Source: Oceanobacillus sp. J11TS1
GTDB taxonomy: Bacteria > Bacillota > Bacilli > Bacillales > Amphibacillaceae
Assembly (NCBI RefSeq): GCF_018333215.1
Contig: NZ_BORO01000026.1
Location: forward strand, 1 to 57,080
Length of the DNA stretch: 57,080 nucleotides
Direction: 5' to 3'
Shown here: piece by piece, positions 30,174 to 39,021 of the stretch
How the letters are laid out: the number at the start of each line of letters is the position of its first letter
Position numbering within the stretch: position 1 is the first letter of the stretch
Program-made: the position numbers and the translations under genes
Notes under the pieces: generated by a model
Database searches by the model: none
What the model was told of the DNA's origin: nothing
The model's input: only the letters and a program-made list of their open reading frames with translations

Positions 30174-30307
30174 AAAGAGAGAATTCATTCAGAGAGAACG
30201 TGAATGCTTCACAGATGAAAAAGAACTTTCAAATGAGTTCATATACTTTATTTTCATGAGCTATTAGTAATGAATGAAAGTTCTACGAGAGGATAGGATG
30301 ATTTTAA

Positions 30308-30775
30308 ATGCCAAAAGGAAATGGAAAAACCATCGCCCAGAATAAAAAAGCTTCCCATGATTATTTTATTGAAGACACGTATGAAGCAGGAATTGTTTTA
30401 CAAGGTACGGAAATTAAGTCCATTCGTAATGGCAGAGTAAATATTAAAGATGCACATGCCCGGATTGACAGGAAAGGCGAACTGCAATTAATTAATCTGC
30501 ATATTGCTGAGTACGAACAAGGAAATCGTTACAATCATGATCCTACCCGTACACGAAAATTATTGCTTCATCGTAAAGAAATTGATAAATTAATTGGTCT
30601 TACCCAGCAGCAAGGCTATGCATTAATCCCATTAAAAATTTATATAAAAAATGGTTATGCAAAAGTATTAATCGGCCTTGGAAGAGGGAAAAAGAAATAT
30701 GATAAACGGGAAGACCTTAAACGGAAGCAAATGAAACGAGATGTCGACCGCGCAATCAAAGATCATATGCGTTAA
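30308..30775 (+). CDS. smpB: SsrA-binding protein SmpB
   Basis: SmpB binds tmRNA and delivers it to stalled ribosomes. The 155-aa protein has the family core: [35 protein letters not shown], the KLLLHRKEI stretch, [14 protein letters not shown] and the basic C-terminal helix. The start is ATG 30308. It is directly followed by its RNA partner ssrA. Confidence 0.97.
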   Translation: MPKGNGKTIAQNKKASHDYFIEDTYEAGIVLQGTEIKSIRNGRVNIKDAHARIDRKGELQLINLHIAEYEQGNRYNHDPTRTRKLLLHRKEIDKLIGLTQQQGYALIPLKIYIKNGYAKVLIGLGRGKKKYDKREDLKRKQMKRDVDRAIKDHMR

Positions 30776-30813
30776 TCAAGACCACTTGATTTTTTAGTAT
30801 GATTTGTTATAAT
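30774..30813 (+). promoter_or_regulatory. smpB terminator overlapping the ssrA promoter
   Basis: AATCAAG acca CTTGATT followed by TTTTA (30774-30796) looks like a short terminator. Its 3' arm contains TTGATT (30786-30791), which with TATAAT (30808-30813, spacing 16) forms the ssrA promoter. A leader hairpin (ATGATA/TATCAT with GTTGTT/AACAAC, about 30829-30861) precedes mature tmRNA. Confidence 0.6.
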
Positions 30814-30918
30814 AGAGGTTACCTTGTTAATGATAGTTGTTGAACAAACAACTCATATCATGCAAACAAGGAACAGCTGAATAATGATGCTTAATTATTC
30901 CCTGTGCTTTTTATATAC

Positions 30919-31279
30919 GGGGACGTTACGGATTCGACAGGGATAGATTGAGCTCAAGTTGCACGTCGAGGTTACGGCTCGTAAAACGTTACGCCTAAAT
31001 ATAACTGGCAAAGAAAACAATCAACCTGTTTTAGCAGCTGCGTAAGTAGCCTAAAACGATCCTTCCTGCCATCGCCCGTGTGGCAGATTGAAGGGTCTCA
31101 AATGAAGCGGGCTATACTGCTATCCACCGTCTGAGGATGGGCAGAAGAACTTAATCAGACTAGCCCCATGGAAGCCTGTTGGTAGGCTGACATGAGAGTG
31201 AATGATAATATACCAACTAAGCGTGTAGATACTTGAGTGGCGATATCCTTGGACGAGGGTTCGACTCCCTCCGTCTCCA
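30919..31279 (+). ncRNA. ssrA: Transfer-messenger RNA (tmRNA)
   Basis: About 361 nt. The 5' end GGGGACG pairs with the 3' end CGTCTCC to form the tRNA-like acceptor, and the T arm contains GGTTCGACTCCC. CCA is not encoded. The tag frame starts with GGC at 31007 and reads GKENNQPVLAAA, ending in TAA at 31043-31045. The tag ends in the usual protease-recognised Ala-rich tail. Pseudoknot-rich sequence follows the tag. It rescues ribosomes stalled on broken mRNA with SmpB. Confidence 0.97.
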
Positions 31280-31317
31280 TTTTAGTTTTATTAAACAATT
31301 TTATCACGTTTCATTGA

Positions 31318-31363
31318 GTGTCAAAAACCTTGAAATTATACGGTTTTTGACACTTTTTTATTT
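31318..31363 (+). terminator. Terminator after ssrA
   Basis: A 12-bp perfect stem, GTGTCAAAAACC (31318-31329) with GGTTTTTGACAC (31342-31353), is followed by TTTTTTATTT. Confidence 0.9.
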
Positions 31364-31393
31364 CAATGGATTTTATTGTAAGGCAGTCAAAGT

Positions 31394-31625
31394 AATGCGG
31401 GTTAGAATTTTCATTAATGTATAATGCATCCGCAATAAAAGCGAAATCAAATTTACCTTCTTCAGCTTTTTGTGCCTGTTCTATATAAAATTCAAGACTG
31501 ACACTGGCATTTGACGGTATATCTGGGTGTCTCCAGTCAGACATTTTCTCCCCTACACCATGGATCATCGTCCATATTTTCACTTGTCGTTGCAACTCTT
31601 TTCTCCCCTTTCTATTATTTGTGAT
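31394..31625 (-). pseudogene. Truncated luciferase-like monooxygenase gene start (copy 1, repeat L)
   Basis: The minus strand encodes the first 65 or so residues of an NtaA/SnaA-type flavin-dependent monooxygenase ([50 protein letters not shown]). The reading then leaves the family abruptly after NSNPH; the normal protein is over 400 aa. The same segment, cut at the same point, recurs at 39831-40062 with about 96% identity (around ten differences by eye). The fragment cannot be active. Confidence 0.8.
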
Positions 31626-31984
31626 CATTTTTTTAGTTAGGAAGATGAAAGACGATACAAATTTATTTCACTGTATTCAATTTTAGATAATGGCATAGAA
31701 CATCAAGGATCCTGCTGTCAAGATTAAAGCAAAGGTCTGTAATTTCAATAAGATAGGAAAAACCAGATTATCAAAGCGTAACCGTTTAGATAGTTTGGTT
31801 CTTTGTGCGGCTGAAATTTCCTGTCAATAATGTGAAGAATAATTTATTTCTTGTACGTTATTGATAATTAACCGGGAATATATTGCAAATCCTAAATTTT
31901 AAGAATATGCTTTAAAGTTATCAAATTTTTCATTAAAATGTAAGAAGTAAAGGAAAAAATATAATATATTAATGGAAAGTTGGG
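31626..31984. other. Intergenic region upstream of the toxin locus
   Basis: AT-rich and without a supported gene. A TATAAT near 31961, close to the first gene of the toxin locus, may be its -10 box; no matching -35 is clear. Confidence 0.35.
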
Positions 31985-32416
31985 ATGTATAGGATGACTG
32001 CATCTTTTGTATTAAATCAAAGATTGAAGATGGTGGATATAAGTATAGAGGTGAATCAACTGCAATTATCTAGTAAACAAGAGGAACTGGAGCGATTAAA
32101 GGAAGTGCAGAAAGATCTGAGAGAAGTACAAAGTGATTTTTACGATGTAGAGGAAGGGTGTTCAAAACCTGAATTCACATCAAAAAACTTTGATGGAGAG
32201 AATGCAAAAACGGTAGCAGAAATAAGAGAAGATGGGGTAAAGACAAGCATTGTTTCCTTAGCTGAAGAGCAGATTGGCGGGGCAATGACGGACATAGGAA
32301 AAAAACTAAGACAGATAATGAGTGAAATCAGTAACATAGAGACAAATATTATTTCATTAGAGTCACAACAAATAGAGCTTGAACAGCAGAAAAAAGAGGC
32401 AATGAAAGATGAGTAA
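31985..32416 (+). CDS. YwqH-like (DUF5082) LXG-toxin partner
   Basis: A 143-aa mostly helical protein with heptad-like stretches at about 20-55 and 105-142. In Bacillus, ywqH-ywqI-ywqJ-ywqK encodes two small helical partners, an LXG toxin and an immunity protein, and this gene holds the ywqH position and size. Such partners are thought to help present the LXG toxin to the type VII (Ess/Yuk) secretion system. Start ATG 31985 or 31994; the ribosome site is weak (GGAAAG). No secretion machinery genes are in the window. Confidence 0.7.
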   Translation: MYRMTASFVLNQRLKMVDISIEVNQLQLSSKQEELERLKEVQKDLREVQSDFYDVEEGCSKPEFTSKNFDGENAKTVAEIREDGVKTSIVSLAEEQIGGAMTDIGKKLRQIMSEISNIETNIISLESQQIELEQQKKEAMKDE

Positions 32417-32804
32417 ATAAATTAAGGTATATCCTGAAATTGCTAAGCAGGGTGTTACCGAAATGTATCACTTATAGGAACCAGGGGAATTCATGCGGCT
32501 AGAGCAATGGCCTTGGAATTTGGACAAATACGCTAGTTGTGCCCGTCGTTTCTAATCGTCCTCGAATAATTCTTTCGGATTCATTTAATCTCGAAGTCAA
32601 GTTTCTATCATTCATATGACGGATGTTGAAAATGGTAGTTTGAACCAGGGCATAAGGCTTTTAATTGTTTGACATTCTTTGAAAATAATTCCTTTAATCC
32701 CTTGGAATTAATAATTAGCATGTTTATACTATAAATAGATGAAAATAAGCTAATTTTTACCGTGTAACGAGTTATGTGTGCATGGTTAAAAAGGGAGTGA
32801 AGGC
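32417..32804. other. Non-coding gap inside the toxin locus, possible gene remnant
   Basis: About 390 bp with stops in all frames. A stretch near 32480-32530 reads GIHAARAMALEFG before a stop, which looks like a decayed oxidoreductase-type coding fragment, but it is too short to assign. Otherwise nothing is seen until the ribosome site of the next gene. Confidence 0.3.
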
Positions 32805-33086
32805 ATGACTGAAATAAAATTAAATCGTGGTCCAGTCGAACAAAAGCTTCAAGATTATGAACATGTATTAGCTCAAGTAAAAGCCAAAGGACTCGTGGAT
32901 ATCCGAGGGGAAAATAACTTGGATGCAGTAAAAAAAATGAACCAGTTAAATCAACGAATCGAACAATTAACTGTACTGTTTCAAGACGTTTCGGCAAAGC
33001 ATATTACTTCTGCATTAGGAGCATTGGATGCATTGGAGGAAAAAGATAGAATGGAAGCAAAGGGAATTAAAATGATCGAATCATGA
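32805..33086 (+). CDS. YwqI-like (DUF5344) LXG-toxin partner
   Basis: A 93-aa helical protein beginning MTEIKLNRGPVEQKLQ and ending with a helix rich in Ala, Leu and Glu. Size, position and sequence style match YwqI/DUF5344 proteins, which are WXG100-like and accompany LXG toxins to the type VII secretion channel. The start is ATG 32805 after AAGGGAGTGAAGG. The toxin gene begins 37 bp later. Confidence 0.75.
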   Translation: MTEIKLNRGPVEQKLQDYEHVLAQVKAKGLVDIRGENNLDAVKKMNQLNQRIEQLTVLFQDVSAKHITSALGALDALEEKDRMEAKGIKMIES

Positions 33087-33123
33087 TTTTAGCGATAGCG
33101 AGGGAGGGATAGGGTAAAGGGGT

Positions 33124-35282
33124 ATGAAGACTTTAGAAGCATCAACGATTCATGAAGGTATTGAACAGACGACAAAGCTTTTGGGAGAATTAGCGAATCA
33201 AGTTGTGGAAGTTCAGGGGAAAATAACAGGAATACTGCAAACAGAATCGGATTTTAGTGGACGAACAGCTTCATCGATCCGTGCATTTTATCGGGATATC
33301 CATTCACCACTAGCTGTGTATTTAGAAGGAATTGTCCGGGAATATCACCAAACATTACTGCAAATCCAACAGTCGTTGTACGAATTTGACAGCTCGGAGC
33401 AGGCCTATATTGATGAAGAATTTCTTCAATCAGAAATGAAATCACAACTCCAAAAAACAAAAGAACATACAGTGCAGTTAACGGATGAAACCAATGAGCT
33501 TTTACGATCGGTACAAGATATTATCCATTTATCGAATGTCTCGGATGAGGAAATACTATATAATGTGGGTAAAACAGAAGATAAAGTGAACAAAACAATT
33601 GAAAATCTGTATCAATTTGACCAGGAAGCAACCAACAAGTTAACAACAACGGAAAAAGATTTTGACCTCCTAGAAAACTACCTTAAAGATATTCAGTCGT
33701 TAACGGGAGATCATCAGTTGCTGGTAACGAATTACAAAGCGAATTCAATAAAGCAATTAGATGTTCATCAGGAAATGATTGCAGGGCTATTCCAAAAAGC
33801 CATTCCCAAAGAATATGTGATAGACATTCTTACCGCAATAACAAGTTCTAGTTATCTAGCAATGGGATCTACTGCCGCATCCATTGTCCGAAACGAATTT
33901 AATGATAAAATGAGTATGACGACGGATTATCGGATACGGGCTCTGGGTTACTTTTTGGATAATACATCGCCTGTTATGCTAGAAGATCAATATAATAGTC
34001 TTAATGTTACCACAGTAAGCACTACGCCTGTACGAGATTATAAAGGAGAATTTTACGGTAATTATTTAACCCTGCAAGATGGAAGAATTGTTCGCTCTTT
34101 CATGGATCACGAAGGAGTTATGAAATATCATTTCGTGGAGGCAATCCCTGAGGAGAGATTAAAGCCGCCGGAAGTGGAGGAAGAAGACTTCTTTACGAAA
34201 CTAGGTAATAGTTTCAAGAAGACCGTTGACAATACAGTTGAGTTAGGGAAGGATAAAGTTACTGGTTTCGGAAATCGTCTAGAAGAATTAAACGATAACA
34301 AGATGAATTCATTTTATGACTTTTCGAATTATCTAACGGTAGGTGCCTTAGATACCGGAAAAGATACGTATAGAGCCATGGTTGGCTATGGTGAAAATAT
34401 GCTTAACTCCTCAGAAGACTTCGTTAATTGGTTAACAATGGGAGGAGTAGACTTAGCGAAAGGCACATTTGCGCCAGAGGATCCAAATTCCAAAGAACAT
34501 ATAGCAAACGTACTCTCCATGGGAATGTTGATGTTATTCGTAAACCAAATCCAAGTCCAGACGTTCCATCACCAAGCGGTAAACCATCGGGATCACAAGC
34601 TGTGCCAAAGACTGATAACGATACAAATTCTTCCACTGCCGCAGCAAGTAGTTTTGTACCTGATGGCGGGAGATTACCAACACTTACCAATATACGTGAA
34701 TGGTTTCGACAACAGATGCCAGAGGTTGGACTTGTGCAGGACGCTACTGGGGCTTATCATTTAGTTAGATCAGATGGCGGTGGAAGAAGTAGTGGTAGTA
34801 GTTCTACTAAGGATAGTGGAGATAAGGGTATAGATAATGCTAAAGATATAACAAAATTAACTGTTGATGATATACCAACTGCAAAGAGTGGGAATTTTAA
34901 TAAATTCTTCAATTCCCTTACAAGTAGTGAACTAGACGAACTTTGGAAAGATAAAAAGATTAGAAAGAAAATTGAACGTCAACTTAGAGAACCTGGAGGT
35001 TTACATGAGTGGCACTTAGTTTCAAGGGCTCCTCAATTTAAGTATTGGAATATTGGTGCTGAAGAGATTAAAGATTTAAGAACAGCTATATCAGATGTCA
35101 AATTTGTCAATCCAAACGGTGTTCATGGAGGGTTAGGCTCAACTAAAGCGCATAATGAATTGTTAGCAATAATAGATACTTCTAGCGACTATAATACATT
35201 TGTTAGACGACTTAATAATTGGGCTAATTATAGATTAGAGGGTGGAGTTTCGTCTTTACCACAAGGTCTAAGATTAAAGTAG
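33124..35282 (+). pseudogene. LXG-domain polymorphic toxin, split by a frameshift
   Basis: The N-terminal part (33124 to about 34530) carries the LXG domain (about 1-210, starting MKTLEASTIHEGIEQTTKLLGELANQ) and a middle region with repeated FVNWLTMGG/FSNYLTVGA-type segments, for type VII secretion. Near 34523-34540 the coding potential moves from one frame to another, equal to a 1-nt deletion or 2-nt insertion. The first frame then runs through non-protein-like sequence to a stop at 34764. The second frame continues with a Pro/Ser linker (RKPNPSPDVPSPSGKPSG) and a toxin tip to 35282. As read, the LXG delivery part is separated from the toxin. A sequencing error remains possible. No slippery heptamer is visible. 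Confidence 0.85.
34824..35282 (+). other. C-terminal toxin tip domain of the LXG protein
   Basis: After the codon-aligned junction KGIDN (34824 on), the tip contains GGLHEWHLVSRAPQFKYW and HGGLGSTKAHNELLAIID, His-rich motifs shared by a family of LXG/polymorphic toxin ends that I recall but cannot name. Conserved histidines suggest an enzymatic toxin, possibly a nuclease (inference). The Imm22-like gene follows after 12 bp. Confidence 0.6.
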
Positions 35283-35294
35283 GAGGATACTATA

Positions 35295-35681
35295 ATGGAA
35301 AAACAAGGATGGGTTTCAATTTGGTTAGGGAATATTAACGATGAGGACTCAATAGGAGAGTATGTTGATTTAACGTATGATGAGGATGGCGAGTCTGTCC
35401 CATCCCAATTCTTTATCGATTTTAATATTGATATGGATGAAACAGATGAGGATACTATAGAAAAAGCGGTCTATAAGAATAGTAGTAGTGATATTTCAGC
35501 ATTATTAGATGGGTGTTCGTATGAAGAAATTGTCATCCCAAAAATCCAGAAAAGTATAAACCTAAAGAAATCATATAATGCAGTAATTTTAATATATAAT
35601 TTTGAATATAAAAATGAAATTAGTTCAACAGGTGCTTTTGATTTTATTGCTGCTACAAATTATGAGAAAGAGAAATCTTAA
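35295..35681 (+). CDS. Immunity 22-like protein
   Basis: A 128-aa acidic cytoplasmic protein starting MEKQGWVSIWLGNINDED, with EYVDLTYDEDGESVPSQF and LLDGCSYEEIVIPKIQKS. This resembles the Imm22 family of polymorphic toxin systems, from memory. It starts 12 bp after the toxin tip with AGGAGGA upstream, the expected place for the cognate antidote. It probably binds and neutralises the tip. Confidence 0.7.
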   Translation: MEKQGWVSIWLGNINDEDSIGEYVDLTYDEDGESVPSQFFIDFNIDMDETDEDTIEKAVYKNSSSDISALLDGCSYEEIVIPKIQKSINLKKSYNAVILIYNFEYKNEISSTGAFDFIAATNYEKEKS

Positions 35682-35705
35682 AGGTATGGAGAATTGATTT
35701 AGTTG

Positions 35706-36161
35706 ATGGTTAACTCAGAAATTACTTATCTAGTGGGGTTACTTTATAATACAGATAAAAATATTTTAATCAGCCAGTTAAAAAAAGTAGATAATCCACT
35801 AATACTCCATTACTTTGCTGCCAATTATAATTGGAATAGTGGGTTTGAAGTACCAGCAGTTATCTTAGATAATGAGACTTTTGGCTTAGGGACTGGTTTA
35901 CTAATGTTTCATTATGCAGATGGCTATCGTTTGTTAGAGAGTTCAGAAGAAATTTCAGGTTCTTCGTTAGAGGAATGGAAAGTTTTTTTGAGGAAGAATT
36001 ATAATAAACTACTAAGCCTAGACTTTAAATCACAAGACATTTCTTTTGACCCTGAATTAACAAAAATTCAAAAGTATAAGATAAAAAAGAATAATCCAGA
36101 CCTTCCTGACGTTCTAATTAGTAAGTCTCCAGGCAAAGAGATTGATATACCTAAGATATAA
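35706..36161 (+). CDS. DUF4274-like protein, probable immunity gene
   Basis: An approximately 151-aa protein with LILHYFAANYNWNSGFEVPAVILDNETFGLGTGLLMFHYADGY (split across residues 32-75), the DUF4274 pattern. DUF4274 proteins commonly sit in polymorphic toxin loci and are thought to be antidotes. It could be a second or orphan immunity gene. ATG 35706 or TTG 35703 is the start, with a distant GGAG (35688-35691). A terminator follows at 36175. Confidence 0.7.
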   Translation: MVNSEITYLVGLLYNTDKNILISQLKKVDNPLILHYFAANYNWNSGFEVPAVILDNETFGLGTGLLMFHYADGYRLLESSEEISGSSLEEWKVFLRKNYNKLLSLDFKSQDISFDPELTKIQKYKIKKNNPDLPDVLISKSPGKEIDIPKI

Positions 36162-36174
36162 TGTAATTTATTTG

Positions 36175-36212
36175 AAACCTTGATTGGCAAAGTGCCTTTC
36201 AAGGTTTATTTT
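36175..36212 (+). terminator. Terminator after DUF4274-like gene
   Basis: AAACCTTGA (36175-36183) pairs with TCAAGGTTT and is followed by ATTTTTG. Confidence 0.75.
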
Positions 36213-36484
36213 TGAGGGACTACCTAGTGACGAATGACTTACTTACTACTTACAGGATAGAACTAAACCTTGTAATCCCTATATGATTTATTAACAAATT
36301 ATTTGGTACGTACAACACCCTTAAAAAGGGTACCCTATCTAGTGAATTTCCTTTGTTGTGAAATAACCTAAAATCATCAGATACCACCATACTTATCCTC
36401 AAATACTTACCCTTTGCTTTCTCACTGCCTTTTAAATTTTTCGCAACTTTTACGTACAAAAGAACGATTACTTTATCGAGAGGA
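36213..36484. other. Intergenic region between DUF4274-like and XRE genes
   Basis: About 270 bp without a supported gene. It contains a stretch reading like a decayed short coding sequence on the minus strand but nothing I can assign. Confidence 0.3.
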
Positions 36485-36685
36485 CTACTCCACCTCAATT
36501 AACTCCTGAATGTCGATGTCTAACACTTTGCATACTGTTTCTAATGTTGATAGGTAAACTCTGTCCACGTTGTCTGAACAAAGATGGCTAATCGTATTAG
36601 GACGCAGTCCTGTCATTCGTGCCAATTCACGCTGTGAAAGGTCACGTTCTTTAAGGATTTCTTTAAGTTTGATTGATATTGGCAT
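36485..36685 (-). CDS. XRE-family regulator (66 aa)
   Basis: A compact Cro/CI-type regulator: KLKEILKERDLSQRELARMTGLRPNTISHLC is the helix-turn-helix and the tail LSTLETVCKVLDIDIQELIEVE completes the domain. The start is ATG 36685 with GGAAGGG upstream; longer in-frame starts have no ribosome site. It is divergent from a serine recombinase gene, the usual layout of a repressor and integrase. Repeats between them (36721-36786) are its likely operators. Confidence 0.85.
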   Translation of the reverse strand: MPISIKLKEILKERDLSQRELARMTGLRPNTISHLCSDNVDRVYLSTLETVCKVLDIDIQELIEVE

Positions 36686-36720
36686 GATAGTTCCCTTCCT
36701 CTTTTTCATATTACTTTTAC

Positions 36721-36786
36721 GATACACAATAAATTTGTATCGGTAAAGGGGTTGAATGTATCGCTAAAACCGCATACAATAAATTT
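36721..36786. promoter_or_regulatory. Divergent promoters with repeated operator-like elements
   Basis: ACAATAAATTT occurs at 36726-36736 and 36776-36786, exactly 50 bp apart. The first copy lies in the dyad GATAC-N11-GTATC (36721-36741). TTGAAT (36752-36757) and TACAAT (36775-36780), 17 bp apart, form the recombinase promoter, whose -10 overlaps the second copy. A minus-strand TTTACC...TATCGT pair may serve the XRE gene. Confidence 0.6.
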
Positions 36787-36840
36787 ATGTTGGATATAGC
36801 GGCTAAGCGTTACGTTAATGTAACGGAGGGGGAAATTATC

Positions 36841-37617
36841 ATGAAAGTTATTGGATATATACGAGTATCTACACAAGGACAAGCAAGGGATGGTTATAGT
36901 CTTGCTTACCAAGAAGATGAAATCAAAGCGTTTTGTCAGGCTCAAGGATACACACTTTTACGCTTGTTTAAGGATGAGGGTATCAGTGGGGCTAAAGTGG
37001 ATGAAGAAGCGTTAGAAATGGACAGATTAGGCTTTCAGGAGATGTTGGAGTATCTCTCCCACCATGAGGTGGATTATGTTGTCACATTGAACACAAGCCG
37101 ATTATGGCGGTCAGACATTGTGAAAGTGTTAGTTCATCGAGAGTTGAAAAAGTATGGAGTAGACATTCGGAGCATTGAACAACCGCAATACAGTATCCAT
37201 AAGAAAGACCCTAGCGACTTTTTAATCAATGGCTTAATGGAGTTGTTAGACCAATATCAACGATTAGAAATCTCATTGAAGTTAGGGAGAGGGCGAAACA
37301 AGAAAGCCCAACAGGGCGGCTATGCAGGAGGAAATGTCGCATTAGGCTACAAAGTGAAGAAAGGTCAAAAAAGGCTTGTCATAGATGACAGACAGGCGCA
37401 GACCGTACAAAGAGTGTTTGACTTAAAGGAACAGTATCCTTCATGGTCTTTAACTCAGCTAGCGGAACAACTGAATGAAGAAGGACATCGAACAAAACAA
37501 GGAAAGTTGTTTACGAAAGTCCAGATCAAACGGATTTTAGATAGAAAAGCCTTTTATAGTGGGTTATACCGCTATGGAGACATAACAGCAAATGGCAAAC
37601 ATCAAGCCATTTTATAA
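36841..37617 (+). pseudogene. Serine recombinase/integrase, C-terminally truncated
   Basis: The 258-aa product has the resolvase catalytic domain (IGYIRVSTQGQARDGYS, nucleophile Ser9-type serine in RVST; TSRLWRSD) and the start of a recombinase domain (GGYAGGNVALGYK, NEEGHRTKQGKLFT, RILDRKAFYSGLYRYG). It stops at GKHQAIL. In large serine integrases the equivalent GKHEPII motif continues into a further 150-250 residues, so the gene looks cut by the IS110 element that follows. It may still bind DNA. The start is ATG 36841 after GGAGGGGG; an upstream in-frame ATG at 36787 lacks a ribosome site. Confidence 0.75.
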
Positions 37618-37722
37618 CGGTTAACAGATAGAGAATGGATAGGCTTTCGTACCCTTGCGAGTCTCTTGAGACTAACGCTCGACCTAAGGTTGCCGACATT
37701 CTCTGTCTTGCATTTACCGTTA
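37615..37722 (+). ncRNA. Candidate bridge RNA of the IS110 element
   Basis: A long nested fold is visible. The outer stem TAACGGT (37615-37621) pairs with ACCGTTA (37716-37722). The middle stem is AGAGAATG (37630-37637) with CATTCTCT (37697-37704). An internal loop (37638-37652 opposite 37690-37696) follows, then CCTT/AAGG (37653-37656 with 37686-37689). The apical hairpin is GCGAGTCTC (37657-37665) with GAGACTaaCGC (37668-37678). IS110-group elements encode their bridge RNA upstream of the transposase with internal guide loops, as here. A simple hairpin or terminator for the recombinase is the alternative. Confidence 0.45.
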
Positions 37723-37750
37723 AAATCTAAAATAGGGGTGAGGTTTTCTG

Positions 37751-38980
37751 ATGAAAAGAGATAAGTATATTTATATAGGACTAGATTTACACAAGTTTCA
37801 ACATACAGCGGTGATATTGGATTGTTGGAATGAAAAGCTAGGAGAAATGACGTTTCAAAATAAAACATCCATCTTTCCTAGTTTATTAGAATATGTAAAT
37901 AGGTATCTTACAGAAGGTTTGACCCCTGTATTTGGATTAGAAGATGTGGGCGGTTATGGACGAGGTTTAGCGTTATATCTGATTGAACAAGGCTACAATG
38001 TAAAATTCGTTAATTCCTCTTTATCCAATGCAGAACGAAACAGCTATGCGATGACACAAAAGAATGATAGTTGGGACGCTCAATGTGAGGCAAGGGTTTT
38101 AATACGTGACCTACCGTATTTGCCTGTAGCTACACCATACGATATTTACTGGATAATTGCACAACTTGTAGGCAGAAGAAACGCTTTAGTAAAAGCACAA
38201 ACTGCTTTAAAGAACCAATTACACATCCAATTAAACTATCATTATCCAAGCTATAAGGATTTCTTTTCAGAAGTGGATGGCAAAACTGCTTTAGCCTTTT
38301 GGGAAAGCTATCCTTCACCTTCTCATTTGGAGGGGAAAACAATGGAAGGCTTACTAACATTCTTACTAGAAGCGAGTAATAATGCTTGTTCAACAAGAAA
38401 AGCAGAACAGATACTATCACTTGTTCAAGCTGATGGTGAAGTAAAACGAGAATATCAGACAACAAGAGACTTTATCACTCAAAGCATGGTTCGAGATATC
38501 CGATTTAAGAAACAGGAAATCAAGAAGGTGGTTAAAGAGTTAAAGCTAACTATTCAGACGCTAGGTATGCAGCTTGAAACCATGCCAGGGATTGATACCG
38601 TTACTTCATCCGCTTTAATTGCAGAAATCGGTGATATTCATCGGTTCGCAAATTCTGATAAACTTGCAAGATATGCAGGAATAGCACCAATTAGAATGGG
38701 TTCGGGCGGTAAGGAAACGATGAAGAAAACGAAACAAGGCAATCGAAAGCTATATGAAACCTTTTACAACCTAGCTGTTCAAGTTCAAGTATGTAAAGGA
38801 AGTAAAATTCCTCGTAATCGTGTGTTTTACGCATACTATAATCAGAAGCTAAGTGAAGGGAAATCCAAGTCACAAGCTCTTCTCTGCATTATGAGAAGAT
38901 TGGTCAGAATAATCTATGGTATGATGAAAAATAAAACGGCATATATCATGCCAGATCAAGTTGATACAAAAGCGAGTTAA
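37751..38980 (+). CDS. IS110-family transposase (DEDD recombinase)
   Basis: A 409-aa bridge-RNA-guided-type recombinase. The N-terminal RuvC-like DEDD domain shows Asp12-type GLDLHK, GLEDVGGYGRGLA and DSWDAQCEA. The C-terminal Tnp20 domain has MPGIDTVTSSALIAEIGDIHRF, KLARYAGIAPIRMGSGGK with the catalytic serine, and KTKQGNRKLYETFYNLA. Full length appears intact. The start is ATG 37751, preceded by AGGGGTGAGG. A terminator, AAGGATGGT/ACCATCCTT (38986-39016), follows. Confidence 0.93.
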   Translation: MKRDKYIYIGLDLHKFQHTAVILDCWNEKLGEMTFQNKTSIFPSLLEYVNRYLTEGLTPVFGLEDVGGYGRGLALYLIEQGYNVKFVNSSLSNAERNSYAMTQKNDSWDAQCEARVLIRDLPYLPVATPYDIYWIIAQLVGRRNALVKAQTALKNQLHIQLNYHYPSYKDFFSEVDGKTALAFWESYPSPSHLEGKTMEGLLTFLLEASNNACSTRKAEQILSLVQADGEVKREYQTTRDFITQSMVRDIRFKKQEIKKVVKELKLTIQTLGMQLETMPGIDTVTSSALIAEIGDIHRFANSDKLARYAGIAPIRMGSGGKETMKKTKQGNRKLYETFYNLAVQVQVCKGSKIPRNRVFYAYYNQKLSEGKSKSQALLCIMRRLVRIIYGMMKNKTAYIMPDQVDTKAS

Positions 38981-38985
38981 CTAAT

Positions 38986-39021
38986 AAGGATGGTGGTTGA
39001 ATAAACTACCATCCTTTTATA
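38986..39021 (+). terminator. Terminator after IS110 transposase
   Basis: A 9-bp stem, AAGGATGGT (38986-38994) with ACCATCCTT (39008-39016), is followed by TTTAT. Confidence 0.8.

Noticed and set aside
31233-31424. A 63-codon plus-strand frame
   Set aside because: It starts inside the tmRNA and crosses its terminator.
34500-34570. Programmed -1 frameshifting in the LXG toxin
   Set aside because: No slippery heptamer or downstream stimulatory hairpin is visible, so an indel is the simpler explanation.
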